Shown here in pieces: positions 18,418 to 26,908 of a stretch of DNA of 64,000 bases. The position numbers were made by a program, and so were the translations under genes. This DNA is from Pseudobdellovibrionaceae bacterium (GTDB taxonomy: Bacteria > Bdellovibrionota > Bdellovibrionia > Bdellovibrionales > Bdellovibrionaceae): positions 60,114 to 124,113 of the forward strand of contig JAKFYD010000004.1 in the NCBI GenBank assembly GCA_021731025.1. The letters are read 5' to 3'. The first letter of the stretch is position 1. Each line of letters starts with the position of its first letter. The notes under the pieces are model-generated. The model searched no databases, was not told the DNA's origin, and saw only the letters and a list, made by a program, of their open reading frames with translations.

Positions 18418-19452
18418 ATGAAGTTTATCGATGAAGTCAGTATAACCGTTGCTTCAGGCCACGGTGGCCCAGGTTCTATCAGTTTCCGCCGAGAATCTTT
18501 TTATCCTCGCGGAGGGCCTGATGGGGGCGACGGCGGTCGCGGCGGAAATGTCATTCTTAAAACGACTCGTCATCTTAATTCGCTGATGGACTACCGTTCG
18601 CAAAAAAAATTTTTCGCTGAAGATGGCCAGGCTGGAGCCGCAAAAAATTGCACGGGCGCCGATGGAAAAGATCTTATTTTGTTAGTTCCAGTGGGAACAA
18701 TCGTGCGCTCCTCCGAAGGGGAAATCCTTATTGATCTGGCCGACGAGATGGAGCATTTGCTTCTCAAAGGTGGTCGCGGCGGTAAAGGAAATACTTTTTT
18801 CAAAACAAGTGTGAACCAGGCTCCCGAAAAAGCTCAACCCGGCGAAGATGGATCAAGTATGGATATCATACTCGAGCTTAAATTGATTGCTGATGTTGGT
18901 ATTATCGGTTTTCCCAATGCGGGAAAGTCGACCTTGATTTCGCGAATTTCCGCAGCAAAACCAAAAATTGCTGATTATCCCTTCACCACTTTAACACCTC
19001 ACCTTGGTGTCGTTAAAGCGGCTGAAGAAAAATCCTTTCTGGTCGCCGATATTCCGGGACTGATCAAAGGGGCCTCACAGGGTGTGGGTTTAGGAATGCA
19101 ATTTCTGAAGCACATCGAAAGAACTAAATTTTTTATACATTTGGTGGATGCTTCGGGAATGTCAGGACGAGATCCTTTTAGCGATTATCAGGACATCAAC
19201 GAAGAGCTTTCAAAATATGACGAGGCCAATCAAGGTAAAGAGGGATTCTTCCCTTTATCTACTCGGCCCCAAATCATTGTTCTGAATAAAATCGATACAG
19301 TTAGTGAAGAAAATCTGAAAAAAATTAAAAATGAATTTAAGAAAAAAATCGGCAGTGAACCTTTGGTTATTTCGGCAGTGACCGGAAAAAATATTAAAGA
19401 GCTTGTGCAAATTATGACCAAAATGGTTTTTTCAAATGAGGAAACGCTATGA
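18418..19452 (+). CDS. obgE: Obg-family GTPase ObgE/CgtA
   Basis: Ribosome-associated GTPase acting in late 50S assembly. 344 residues. The Obg domain (1-158) has the usual glycine-rich repeats (GGPDGGDGGRGG, KGGRGGKGN). The G domain shows G1 GFPNAGKST, G3 DIPGLIKGA, G4 NKID and G5 SAVTG. The C-terminal extension is short. The start matches the canonical MKFxDEV, yet no Shine-Dalgarno sequence is present because the rpmA terminator abuts the ATG. The stop overlaps the nadD ATG by four bases. Confidence 0.95.
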   Translation: MKFIDEVSITVASGHGGPGSISFRRESFYPRGGPDGGDGGRGGNVILKTTRHLNSLMDYRSQKKFFAEDGQAGAAKNCTGADGKDLILLVPVGTIVRSSEGEILIDLADEMEHLLLKGGRGGKGNTFFKTSVNQAPEKAQPGEDGSSMDIILELKLIADVGIIGFPNAGKSTLISRISAAKPKIADYPFTTLTPHLGVVKAAEEKSFLVADIPGLIKGASQGVGLGMQFLKHIERTKFFIHLVDASGMSGRDPFSDYQDINEELSKYDEANQGKEGFFPLSTRPQIIVLNKIDTVSEENLKKIKNEFKKKIGSEPLVISAVTGKNIKELVQIMTKMVFSNEETL

Positions 19453-20477
19453 AGATCGGGATTTTTGGGGGAAGTTTTAATCCACCCCATATGGGACATA
19501 TTAACAGTTTAAACACTGTTTTAAAGAAAGCCGGCTTAGACAAAATTCACGTTATGCCAGCCGTGCAGAATCCTTTAAAGCTTCCTGTCGAAGGACCCAC
19601 TCCGGAACAAAGACTTGAAATGGTAAAGAAGTCCTTGGAAAGCTACAGTCAACATTTCGTGGCTGATGATCAGGAAATTAAACGTGGTGGCTTAAGTTAC
19701 ACCATCGACACCATCATGAACTTCCGTAAAAAAACAGCAGCTGAAGATCTTTACTTGATTATGGGTGTGGATAATTTCGAATCCCTGAACGAGTGGAAAG
19801 ATTATAAGAAGATTTTGTCAGAAACCAATTTAATTGTAACCACTCGACCGGGATTTGACCTTCCCGCTGATCAGGATGAGCTTCCGGCTTTCATCAAGGA
19901 TCTTGTGGCTGATTTCGATTTTAATTTTATTGAATTAACGACCGGAAGAAATATTCAGTTTTTAACCTTGAAGGATGTAGAAACATCTTCCAGCGAAATT
20001 CGAAAAAAACTTCGTCTGGGAAAACCTGTTGATCAATTTCTACCTTTAGGTGTGGAAAGATTCATTAAGGATAATAATCTCTACCGCCCCATGGGAGATC
20101 GCATTGGCGATTTCAAAAAATTTACGGGATTTTGCGCCAATCATCTGTTCGAAAAAAAGGCCATCCAAGTTCGCGCTTTTGATCTTACCCACATTACGGC
20201 GCCATCCGAATACACCTTAATTGCTTCAGGCACCAGCACTCGGCATGCAGCTTCATTGGCAGAGAATCTTATTCTTGCGGTGAAGGAAGAATACAACGTG
20301 CATCCACAGAGCCTTGAAGGTGTCGATGAAGGACGCTGGGTCGTTATTGATTATGGCTCACTGATTGTTCATCTGTTCTATGATTTTGTCCGTCAGGAAT
20401 ACTCTTTAGAAAAGCTTTGGAACGAAGGAAAGGATATGAATCTTAAAGATCCCTTCACTTCAAAAGCCTTATCCTAA
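19449..20477 (+). CDS. nadD-rsfS: Fusion: nicotinate-nucleotide adenylyltransferase + ribosomal silencing factor
   Basis: One 342-residue protein joining two normally separate neighbours. Residues 1 to about 205 are NadD: GIFGGSFNPPHMGH nucleotide-binding start and SSSEIRKKLR near the end; it adenylates nicotinate mononucleotide in NAD synthesis. Residues about 215-342 are RsfS: AFDLTHITAPSEYTLIASGT and DYGSLIVHLFYDFVRQEY; it blocks subunit joining by binding L14. No stop or ribosome site lies between the domains. Separate nadD and rsfS genes adjacent after obgE are common, so the fusion is easily explained. The ATG overlaps the obgE stop (ATGA-type). Confidence 0.93.
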   Translation: MKIGIFGGSFNPPHMGHINSLNTVLKKAGLDKIHVMPAVQNPLKLPVEGPTPEQRLEMVKKSLESYSQHFVADDQEIKRGGLSYTIDTIMNFRKKTAAEDLYLIMGVDNFESLNEWKDYKKILSETNLIVTTRPGFDLPADQDELPAFIKDLVADFDFNFIELTTGRNIQFLTLKDVETSSSEIRKKLRLGKPVDQFLPLGVERFIKDNNLYRPMGDRIGDFKKFTGFCANHLFEKKAIQVRAFDLTHITAPSEYTLIASGTSTRHAASLAENLILAVKEEYNVHPQSLEGVDEGRWVVIDYGSLIVHLFYDFVRQEYSLEKLWNEGKDMNLKDPFTSKALS

Positions 20478-20489
20478 CTTGGTTTCTCT

Positions 20490-20960
20490 ATGAAAATGAT
20501 TTTACTTAAAGTTGAGACGGCTCATGAAAAATGGTCGGACTTGGCTGAGAATCTTTACGTCGAAAAGCTCAATCATTTTCACAAATTCGAAATTAAAAAT
20601 TTAAAGTCTCCTAAAAACTCTCGTGATAATTCAGAGAAAAAAAGGGAGCAGGACTCGCTTTTGATTTTGAAGGAGCTAACGAATGATGATTTCGTGATTC
20701 TTTTTGATGAAAACGGAAAAGTTTTTAGTTCGCTGGGCTTCTCGAAAAATTTGCAGCAGGTATTGAATTCGGGGAAAAAACGCATTGTTTTTGTTATCGG
20801 TGGTTCTTACGGGGTGTCTGCACAGCTGCAAGAGAGAGCGCAACTGAAGATGAGCCTTTCCTCCCTAACGATGAACCATCTTGTGGCTCAGGTTGTTGCT
20901 GTTGAGCAGATCTATCGCGCGTTTACCATTTTAAATCATTTGCCCTACCACAATGCTTAA
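20490..20960 (+). CDS. rlmH: 23S rRNA pseudouridine-1915 N3-methyltransferase
   Basis: SPOUT methyltransferase, 156 residues, family size. The knot region shows VFVIGGSYGVS and the C-terminal MSLSSLTMNHLVAQVVAVEQIYRAFTI, ending NHLPYHNA as in RlmH. It follows nadD-rsfS by 12 bases; the obgE-nadD-rsfS-rlmH order is the conserved ribosome-maturation cluster. The ribosome site is weak, and a second ATG lies two codons on. Confidence 0.94.
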   Translation: MKMILLKVETAHEKWSDLAENLYVEKLNHFHKFEIKNLKSPKNSRDNSEKKREQDSLLILKELTNDDFVILFDENGKVFSSLGFSKNLQQVLNSGKKRIVFVIGGSYGVSAQLQERAQLKMSLSSLTMNHLVAQVVAVEQIYRAFTILNHLPYHNA

Positions 20961-20989
20961 TTGGAACCAAAATTGAATTCTGCTTTCGA

Positions 20990-21709
20990 ATGAAGTGGAA
21001 TTTTGGTTCTTGGGCCTATTTAGCGATGAAATCCTGTCTTATTTGCGGATCCTATCAAATCTTCGAACATGAACTTTGTTCTGTCTGTTGTCATAAAATT
21101 AGCGAAAAGATAAAGTACCAGAGGGGACGAATTTCTATTGCCGAGAAAAAACTTCAATTGCCCTTTGCTAGCCTTATTGAATGGATTCCCAGTGAAAGCG
21201 ACCATCTCTCCCGATTTTTTTTAAAGCTTAAAGGCATTCGGCAGAAAAAGGTATGGGGATATTTAGCTAGGCTTTTCTTAAAAGAAAATATTCTTTTGCG
21301 AAAACCTCTGTTTGGTCATGGCAAAACACTGCTGATTCCCTGTCCCTCAAAATCGTTAAAACCTGACCACGGTGAACAGTGGGGGCTAGCTTTAGCACGT
21401 GAGATGAACTGGGAGTATTGGCCTTGTTTTCAGTGGAATTCGAGCCCTTTAGTAAAGCAGCGTTTTAAACGACGAGCCGAGCGTCTCGATTTTCCCGAGG
21501 GAGAAGATGTAAAATTTACGGTTAAACCGAGTTTTATATCCGATTTACTGGAAGAGGCTAGGACCGAGAAGAATTTCATCTTTGCGGATGATGTCATAAC
21601 GACAGGAGCGACAGCAGCACAGGCTTATCTTGCTTTAAAACAGCCTAAAAATTTCATGGTTATTAGCTTGGGGCGCAGGGCGGTTGCGAAGGATTCGCCA
21701 ATTTGGTAG
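20990..21709 (+). CDS. ComF-family phosphoribosyltransferase-like protein
   Basis: 239 residues with the ComF layout. An N-terminal zinc-binding pair of CxxC motifs (CLICG and CSVCC) comes first, and a PRPP-loop signature, FADDVITTGATA, lies near the C-terminus. ComF proteins take part in handling imported single-stranded DNA in naturally competent bacteria, but many genomes carry ComF homologues without proven competence. The start could equally be the ATG at 21026; neither has a good ribosome site. The 3' end lies just before the lolA-like gene. Confidence 0.8.
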   Translation: MKWNFGSWAYLAMKSCLICGSYQIFEHELCSVCCHKISEKIKYQRGRISIAEKKLQLPFASLIEWIPSESDHLSRFFLKLKGIRQKKVWGYLARLFLKENILLRKPLFGHGKTLLIPCPSKSLKPDHGEQWGLALAREMNWEYWPCFQWNSSPLVKQRFKRRAERLDFPEGEDVKFTVKPSFISDLLEEARTEKNFIFADDVITTGATAAQAYLALKQPKNFMVISLGRRAVAKDSPIW

Positions 21710-21737
21710 ATTTAAGGTCTTACTCTTCAAGGAACTC

Positions 21738-22478
21738 ATGAAGCGAAATCGACAAAGCTTTTTAAATTTATTTCTGTTTCTGGTCCTATTTTTTGGATCC
21801 TTGCAAATATTTGCTAAAAAGACTGATGCTCCAAAAAATGCAAAAACCAATTCGAAAGTAGATTCGAAAAAAAAGTCGAATCAAGAACCTGTTAATCATC
21901 AATCGAGTCTGGCGGAAGTGGTTAAAAAATATCGCAACTCGAACTTTGTGAAAATGCAAGTCACCAAGATCGTTAAATCCGATCTTCTCGGTAAAGAAAC
22001 TCAGTACAAGGGGCAAATGTTTTTGTCCCGAGGAAAATTTCGTTGGGACAATGACGTGCCCGAAAAAACTCAACTTATTTTTAATGGATCGACGATTTGG
22101 AACATTCAGTTTCCTCCAAAAGAGTTACCTGGACCACTTCAGATTGCGAAATCAAAAGTTGATAAAAACACCAAGAAACAAATTTTAATTTCGACTTTGT
22201 TATCAGCAAATGGAATTGATGAAAATTTTAAAGTGAAAAGCACTAAGGTTCAAAATGCAGAGACTCTGTATGAACTTGAGCCTAAAGGAAAAGATTTAGG
22301 AATTACTCAACTTAAAATTAAAACAAATAATAAAAAAAGCATCATCGAGATTAATTATAAAGACGATGTTGGCAATCAAACCAGTTTGAAATTTGACGAC
22401 ATTGAATTTTCAAAAAAGTCGCAAAATAAACTTTTTGATTATGTTCCTCCAAAAGGCGCGCAGGTGACCAATTTATGA
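21738..22478 (+). CDS. LolA-like outer-membrane lipoprotein carrier protein
   Basis: 246 residues. Signal peptide through LFLVLFFGSLQIFA. A charged linker rich in Lys and Asn (residues 27-50) precedes a LolA-like domain: helix LAEVVKKYRNSNFVKMQV, then strands GKFRWDN, KTQLIFNGSTIWNI, and the DDIEF and FDYVPPKGAQV C-terminal strands. LolA ferries lipoproteins across the periplasm. Length and the final V-P-x-G-A pattern fit. AAGGA lies four bases before ATG 21738. The stop overlaps rimO by four bases. Confidence 0.82.
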   Translation: MKRNRQSFLNLFLFLVLFFGSLQIFAKKTDAPKNAKTNSKVDSKKKSNQEPVNHQSSLAEVVKKYRNSNFVKMQVTKIVKSDLLGKETQYKGQMFLSRGKFRWDNDVPEKTQLIFNGSTIWNIQFPPKELPGPLQIAKSKVDKNTKKQILISTLLSANGIDENFKVKSTKVQNAETLYELEPKGKDLGITQLKIKTNNKKSIIEINYKDDVGNQTSLKFDDIEFSKKSQNKLFDYVPPKGAQVTNL

Positions 22479-23869
22479 AGCAAGAACAAACAAATCCAAA
22501 TTCAAAAGTTCACTTTGTCAGCTTAGGCTGTCCTAAAAATCTGGTGGATTCAGAAATTATGGCTGGGTCTCTGATGAAAGAGGGCTACCAAATCGTCAAT
22601 GACGAGAGCCAAGCGGAAACGGTTATCATCAATACCTGTGGATTTATCGAAGATTCAAAAAAGGAATCCATTCAAAAGATTTTAGAAATGTCAGCCCTGA
22701 AAGAAAAGGGAAGCCTTAAAAAACTAGTGGTCGCGGGTTGCTTAACCCAGCGCTATAAAGATGATCTTGTGTCGGGCTTGCCCGAAGCTGATCTTTTTGT
22801 AGGATCTGGGGAATTCCAAAACATTGCCCAAATTTTGAAGAAGAATAATGAAGGCGATGCTCAGAAAACCTACTTTAACTTACCAACTTATCTGCAGCAG
22901 GAAAATACACCGCGGGTGAACTCGCAACCCCGCCACCGCGCCTACTTGAAAATTTCTGAAGGTTGTATGAAGCGTTGTTCTTTCTGCGCGATTCCTTTAA
23001 TTCGCGGAAACCTGCAATCACGAACTATTCCTAATATTGTCAGTGAAGCAAAAAGTTTGGCGGCTTCCGGAGTTAAAGAACTCATCATTATCAGTCATGA
23101 TTTCACCGATTATGGTTGGGATTTACGACGTAAAAATCCACAGGCCAAGGAATCGCCCGTGGAATTGTTGCGGGCTTTGGTTGAGGTTGAAGGAATTCAG
23201 TGGATTCGTCTTCTTTATCTTTATCCCGATGGAATTACTCCTGAAATGCTCGAGCTCATGAAAACCAACAATAAATTGGTTAAGTATTTTGATATGCCTT
23301 TGCAACACATCAATGACGATATGTTGAAAAAGATGAATCGCAAAATGACTCGCGATGAAATCGAAACCGTACTGCAGAATATTCGCGAACAAATTCCTGA
23401 CGCTGTTATTCGCACCCAATTTATTGTGGGTTTTCCTGGGGAAACCGCGGAACACCACGAAGAATTATTAAAATTTATTGCCGAACAAAAGTTTGATCGC
23501 GTGGGTTGTTTTAAATACTCTCCCGAAGAAAGCACGCCCGGAGCAAAAATGACCGAACAAGTCGATGAAGAGACAAAAGAAGATCGATTTGCATCGGTGA
23601 TGGAAGTTCAACAGAATATTTCCCGAGAAAAACATCGTAATTTTATTGGCAAAACTGTCGAGGTTCTGGTTGAAGGTTACAGTGAAGAAACCGATCTTCT
23701 GCTGCAAGGAAGAACTTCCCAACAAGCTCCTGAAATAGACGGGATCGTCTTGATCAATTCGGGAACAGCTAACGTGGGCGACATGGTTCGTGTTCAAGTC
23801 ACAGACAGTATGGAATACGATCTGATTGGTGAAATGCTTGAAGAGGAATCAGCTACTCATGGATCTTAA
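22475..23869 (+). CDS. rimO: Ribosomal protein S12 methylthiotransferase RimO
   Basis: Radical-SAM enzyme adding a methylthio group to an Asp of S12. 464 residues. The N-terminal UPF0004 domain has VSLGCPKNLVDSE and further cysteines in NTCGF and AGC. The radical-SAM centre is CMKRCSFCAIP. A C-terminal TRAM domain follows GKTVEVLVEG. The LGCPKNxVDSE motif separates RimO from MiaB. Starts inside the lolA-like stop; its own last 11 bases overlap the next gene. Confidence 0.95.
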   Translation: MKQEQTNPNSKVHFVSLGCPKNLVDSEIMAGSLMKEGYQIVNDESQAETVIINTCGFIEDSKKESIQKILEMSALKEKGSLKKLVVAGCLTQRYKDDLVSGLPEADLFVGSGEFQNIAQILKKNNEGDAQKTYFNLPTYLQQENTPRVNSQPRHRAYLKISEGCMKRCSFCAIPLIRGNLQSRTIPNIVSEAKSLAASGVKELIIISHDFTDYGWDLRRKNPQAKESPVELLRALVEVEGIQWIRLLYLYPDGITPEMLELMKTNNKLVKYFDMPLQHINDDMLKKMNRKMTRDEIETVLQNIREQIPDAVIRTQFIVGFPGETAEHHEELLKFIAEQKFDRVGCFKYSPEESTPGAKMTEQVDEETKEDRFASVMEVQQNISREKHRNFIGKTVEVLVEGYSEETDLLLQGRTSQQAPEIDGIVLINSGTANVGDMVRVQVTDSMEYDLIGEMLEEESATHGS

Positions 23870-24407
23870 GCCCATAACGAAATCCCATTGGTTCGTTGGA
23901 CTTACCAAACACTATGGCAGCGCTTTTATCTTAGCCGATCAATTCGCAAAACAAGGTTCAAGAAGTTTGGAAATTGCGGCTTTGGGAAAGCAAGGTTTGC
24001 TGATTGTTGATTGCAAAGAAAGTATTTCGGAAAATGATCAAAGACAGTGGCTCAATCAGCATGGTCTTCACCTGGATCGCCATGCTTTTCTGAACAATCT
24101 CTCTGAAAATGTGATTAAATCTTATCTCAGTTTAGAAAATTCTAAGTGTGAAAATTTCCTTATGTTTTTGCAGTTTCCATTTTTAGGTGATGCGCTTCGG
24201 ATCGCTCAGCAAGCCGAGTCGCAGGGTTTTAAAATTGTTGAGCTTCGGTTCATTCGCAGCAGCACTTCGGTGACGCATTTGATTTTAACAGGATCTGATG
24301 AAAATAAAGCCAAGACTTTTTCTGTAGAGCACGAAAATTTTTCGTCCCAATTGTTAATGCAACCGACAGACGAAGTTAAAAAATATTTTGAGATTTATCC
24401 TTATTGA
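23859..24407 (+). CDS. Conserved-looking cytoplasmic protein, function unknown
   Basis: 182 residues with no signal peptide and no family I recognise. Two similar alpha-beta-beta segments are visible: SAFILADQFAKQG then LEIAALGKQGLLIVDC, and DALRIAQQAESQG then FKIVELRF and SVTHLILTG. This suggests an internal duplication of a small ferredoxin-like unit (inference). The preferred ATG 23859 has GAGGA upstream and overlaps the rimO stop, so translation is coupled to rimO. It converges with the TPR gene with a 7-base overlap. Confidence 0.7.
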   Translation: MDLKPITKSHWFVGLTKHYGSAFILADQFAKQGSRSLEIAALGKQGLLIVDCKESISENDQRQWLNQHGLHLDRHAFLNNLSENVIKSYLSLENSKCENFLMFLQFPFLGDALRIAQQAESQGFKIVELRFIRSSTSVTHLILTGSDENKAKTFSVEHENFSSQLLMQPTDEVKKYFEIYPY

Positions 24408-25546
24408 AGCATGCATTTGTCACTGAGGGACTCGAACTTCTGCTGCCATTCTTTATTCTTCGAAGCCTTCAAGAGCTGAATGACTTTTCTGACGGTGACG
24501 GCGTGCTTACGATCCTTAAAGCAGGCTTTCTTTAAGCTTTGCAGAGATTCCTCGAATTTTTGAATCTGGGGACCCGAGAGGCCGTGCCCAAGCAAGCAAG
24601 CTTCGTTTTCAGGTTCGATTTTTAGACAATTCGAATAGTAGCGGAAGGCTTCAATGAAATCCGATTTTTCAGCCATAAACTTAGCGTAAGTGACTTGAGC
24701 ATAGATTGATCGAGGAAAACGTTCAGCCGTGCTTTTTAGCATCTGCTGGGCTTTGGGTAACTCATCTTGATTTTTATAAACTAAAGCTAAATTAACATGA
24801 TTTTCGGGAACTTGATCCGCTTTTTGAATAGCTTTACGACAAAATTCTAAAGCGTGGTCATTCAAAGAATCTCGAGTATTGATGTCGCAAAGACGAGTCA
24901 GATATTCGGGTTTAGATCCCAACTTCTCGATCATATCTTGGTAAAGAATTCTGAGCTCATAAAGATTATCACGTTTTTGGTAGATGGAGATTAAGCCTTC
25001 ATACGCAGGTTGATAGATGCCATTGATTTCGGTGGCCCGCTTGAAACTGGTCAAAGCATCCTTTTCACGACCTGCTTGGAAGTGAGCTTGTCCCATCAGA
25101 GTGTGAGCTTCTTCGTCTTTTTCATCTTTCGAAATAAGAATCTGAGCCACACGAATAGTTTCGGCATGCTCTTTCTTTTTTAAGTGAGCTTTAGCCAACA
25201 AAATCATAGAGCTTCGATCGAGACTATCAATCGATTTCCACAGCAGCCGAGTGCAGTTGTCGATGTCCCCTTGAGTAAAATACTCTTGAGCAAGATTTTT
25301 GATAGCCTTCAAACTCTTAGGATTATTTTTAACTTGGAGTTCTAGCCTGTGAACCGTTGTCATTTCTTTGGGCTTAGGACTAGCTTGCCCCTGCGCCTTA
25401 ACGGCACCTGCAAGCAGGATGAAAAAAACGACTCCAAAAGCCTTGTTCCAAAATGAGAAAGCTTTCGGAAAGCTGCTTTTTTCTGACCTGCTTTTACCCC
25501 AGAGGGTAAAGGAAATTGGGTTTTGACCCGACGACGTATGATACAC
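24401..25546 (-). CDS. Exported tetratricopeptide-repeat protein
   Basis: 381 residues. After a long basic N-region (about 35 residues) comes a hydrophobic core, FGVVFFILLAGAVKA, with likely cleavage near residue 52. The rest is TPR helices, for example EAHTLMGQAHFQAGREKDAL and HVNLALVYKNQDELPKAQ. The only start in frame before the signal sequence is the GTG at 25546. It is divergent from a Flp-pilin-like gene, which recalls the TadD (TPR) partner of Tad systems, but that link is a guess. Confidence 0.78.
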   Translation of the reverse strand: MYHTSSGQNPISFTLWGKSRSEKSSFPKAFSFWNKAFGVVFFILLAGAVKAQGQASPKPKEMTTVHRLELQVKNNPKSLKAIKNLAQEYFTQGDIDNCTRLLWKSIDSLDRSSMILLAKAHLKKKEHAETIRVAQILISKDEKDEEAHTLMGQAHFQAGREKDALTSFKRATEINGIYQPAYEGLISIYQKRDNLYELRILYQDMIEKLGSKPEYLTRLCDINTRDSLNDHALEFCRKAIQKADQVPENHVNLALVYKNQDELPKAQQMLKSTAERFPRSIYAQVTYAKFMAEKSDFIEAFRYYSNCLKIEPENEACLLGHGLSGPQIQKFEESLQSLKKACFKDRKHAVTVRKVIQLLKASKNKEWQQKFESLSDKCMLQ

Positions 25547-25581
25547 TTACTCTAATGTCTCAAATCTAAGGACGATTTGGA

Positions 25582-26412
25582 ATGAAAAAAAGGAAGTCCA
25601 GAGAATTCAAAGACTTAGTCACAAATTCACAAGGCCAGGCTGTCGTTGAGTACGTTCTCATTCTGGTTGTGAGTTTAGGTCTAGTTTTACTGGTTGCCAC
25701 ACAAGTATTTTCACCTCTGCAATATTTTCTTAAAGATTTTATGGGAACTTATGTCCAATGCCTTCTGGATACAGGTGAGCTTCCGCCATTAGGGGGAACA
25801 AATAAAATAAGAGATGATTCATGCACGGCGAATTGGCGAAAGGCTCGGCAGTCTGCTGGACTCTCGTCAGAAAGTCAGAATAGCGCCACGAACAGTGCGG
25901 GTGGGAAAAGCTCAAGCCAGGACTCGAATGGATCCAATGCCGGCTTCTATGCAGGCTCTCAGAGTCGTCAAAGTCCGTTTTTTAATTCTTCCCGAAGAAA
26001 TGCAGGTTCAGCAGAAGGCGGCAGTGACGGTCGAAGATCTGTCGTTATAGCCTTGGAGAATGGCGGTGCCGATCAATTTTTTCGGCTTGCCCAGACTGTG
26101 GGTAGCAATATGTCCTCGAGGACAGGCCGTCGTGTTGTGAGTATTTCAGACATGAGCGATGACGAAAGAAAAAAACTGAAAAAACAAGATCCAAAAGTGC
26201 CTAGAATTGTGGCTTCTGGGGAAAACTTTTCAAAAGTGAAACAAAAATTTATTGTTAAACCCCCTCCGAAAAAAGTTTTTTTAGAAAACGATGATCAACC
26301 TTTCAGTGTAGGGAACCTTCTGAGAATTTTCTTCATAGTAGCGATTATCATTTTGTTAGTTTTACTGGTTGGCGGTCAGGCTTTGCAGCTCTCGAAAAGC
26401 TGGGAAAAGTAA
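25582..26412 (+). CDS. Flp-pilin-like membrane protein with a C-terminal anchor
   Basis: 276 residues. The N-terminus, NSQGQAVVEYVLILVVSLGL, matches the class IVb (Flp/TadE) prepilin motif: a Gly, the short QAVVEY box and a hydrophobic stalk. After this the protein departs from a pilin. There is a 100-residue Ser/Asn/Gly-rich segment, a basic segment (DDERKKLKKQDPK), and a second strong membrane helix near the C-terminus (FFIVAIIILLVLLVGG). The middle would therefore be extracytoplasmic with both ends in the membrane. Possibly a pseudopilin or assembly factor. The nearest Tad-like genes are at 43453-44612. Confidence 0.7.
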   Translation: MKKRKSREFKDLVTNSQGQAVVEYVLILVVSLGLVLLVATQVFSPLQYFLKDFMGTYVQCLLDTGELPPLGGTNKIRDDSCTANWRKARQSAGLSSESQNSATNSAGGKSSSQDSNGSNAGFYAGSQSRQSPFFNSSRRNAGSAEGGSDGRRSVVIALENGGADQFFRLAQTVGSNMSSRTGRRVVSISDMSDDERKKLKKQDPKVPRIVASGENFSKVKQKFIVKPPPKKVFLENDDQPFSVGNLLRIFFIVAIIILLVLLVGGQALQLSKSWEK

Positions 26413-26512
26413 CCCGCACTGCGTCCTAAAATTTATACAAGGCGATTAAAGACTTTCTAAAAGCATCCGAATTGTCTTGAAACATTTCAGTCAATATTGA
26501 ATACAGAACTCA

Positions 26513-26908
26513 GTGAGCAACATTTTTGGTATTTACGGAAAAAAGATTTTCAGCATCGAGGAAGCAGAATCACTGTTGCCCTTACTCTATCGTTTGACTG
26601 ATGAATCCAGTCGTAGTGTTAAGTCGCTTATGAAACACATTGAAGCCTTGCCCGACAAAAAAAGCTTACGTGCTTCCGACATCGAAAAAAACATCAATGA
26701 AATTATCGAAAAATGGCAAAACAAACTGGAAAAGCTGGGCGTTGTTCCCAAAGGTTTGTGGCTTGCCGATTTCGACAACGGCAAAGGTTACTTTTGTTGG
26801 AAATTTCCAGAAACAAAAATTGCCTTCTGGCATGGATACCAAGATGGTTTTTCAGGACGACAACCTTTAGAACTTCAAGAAGTTGTGGATGTAGGCCTTG
26901 AACTATGA
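26513..26908 (+). CDS. DUF2203 family protein
   Basis: 131 residues, starting with GTG. The family pattern is visible: FSIEEAESLLPLLYRL at the start, a coiled helical middle, then KGLWLADFDNGKGYFCWKFPE and IAFWHGYQDGFSGRQPL at the end. DUF2203 proteins have no assigned function. The stop overlaps the nadE start by four bases, so it is coupled to NAD synthesis. Confidence 0.8.
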   Translation: MSNIFGIYGKKIFSIEEAESLLPLLYRLTDESSRSVKSLMKHIEALPDKKSLRASDIEKNINEIIEKWQNKLEKLGVVPKGLWLADFDNGKGYFCWKFPETKIAFWHGYQDGFSGRQPLELQEVVDVGLEL

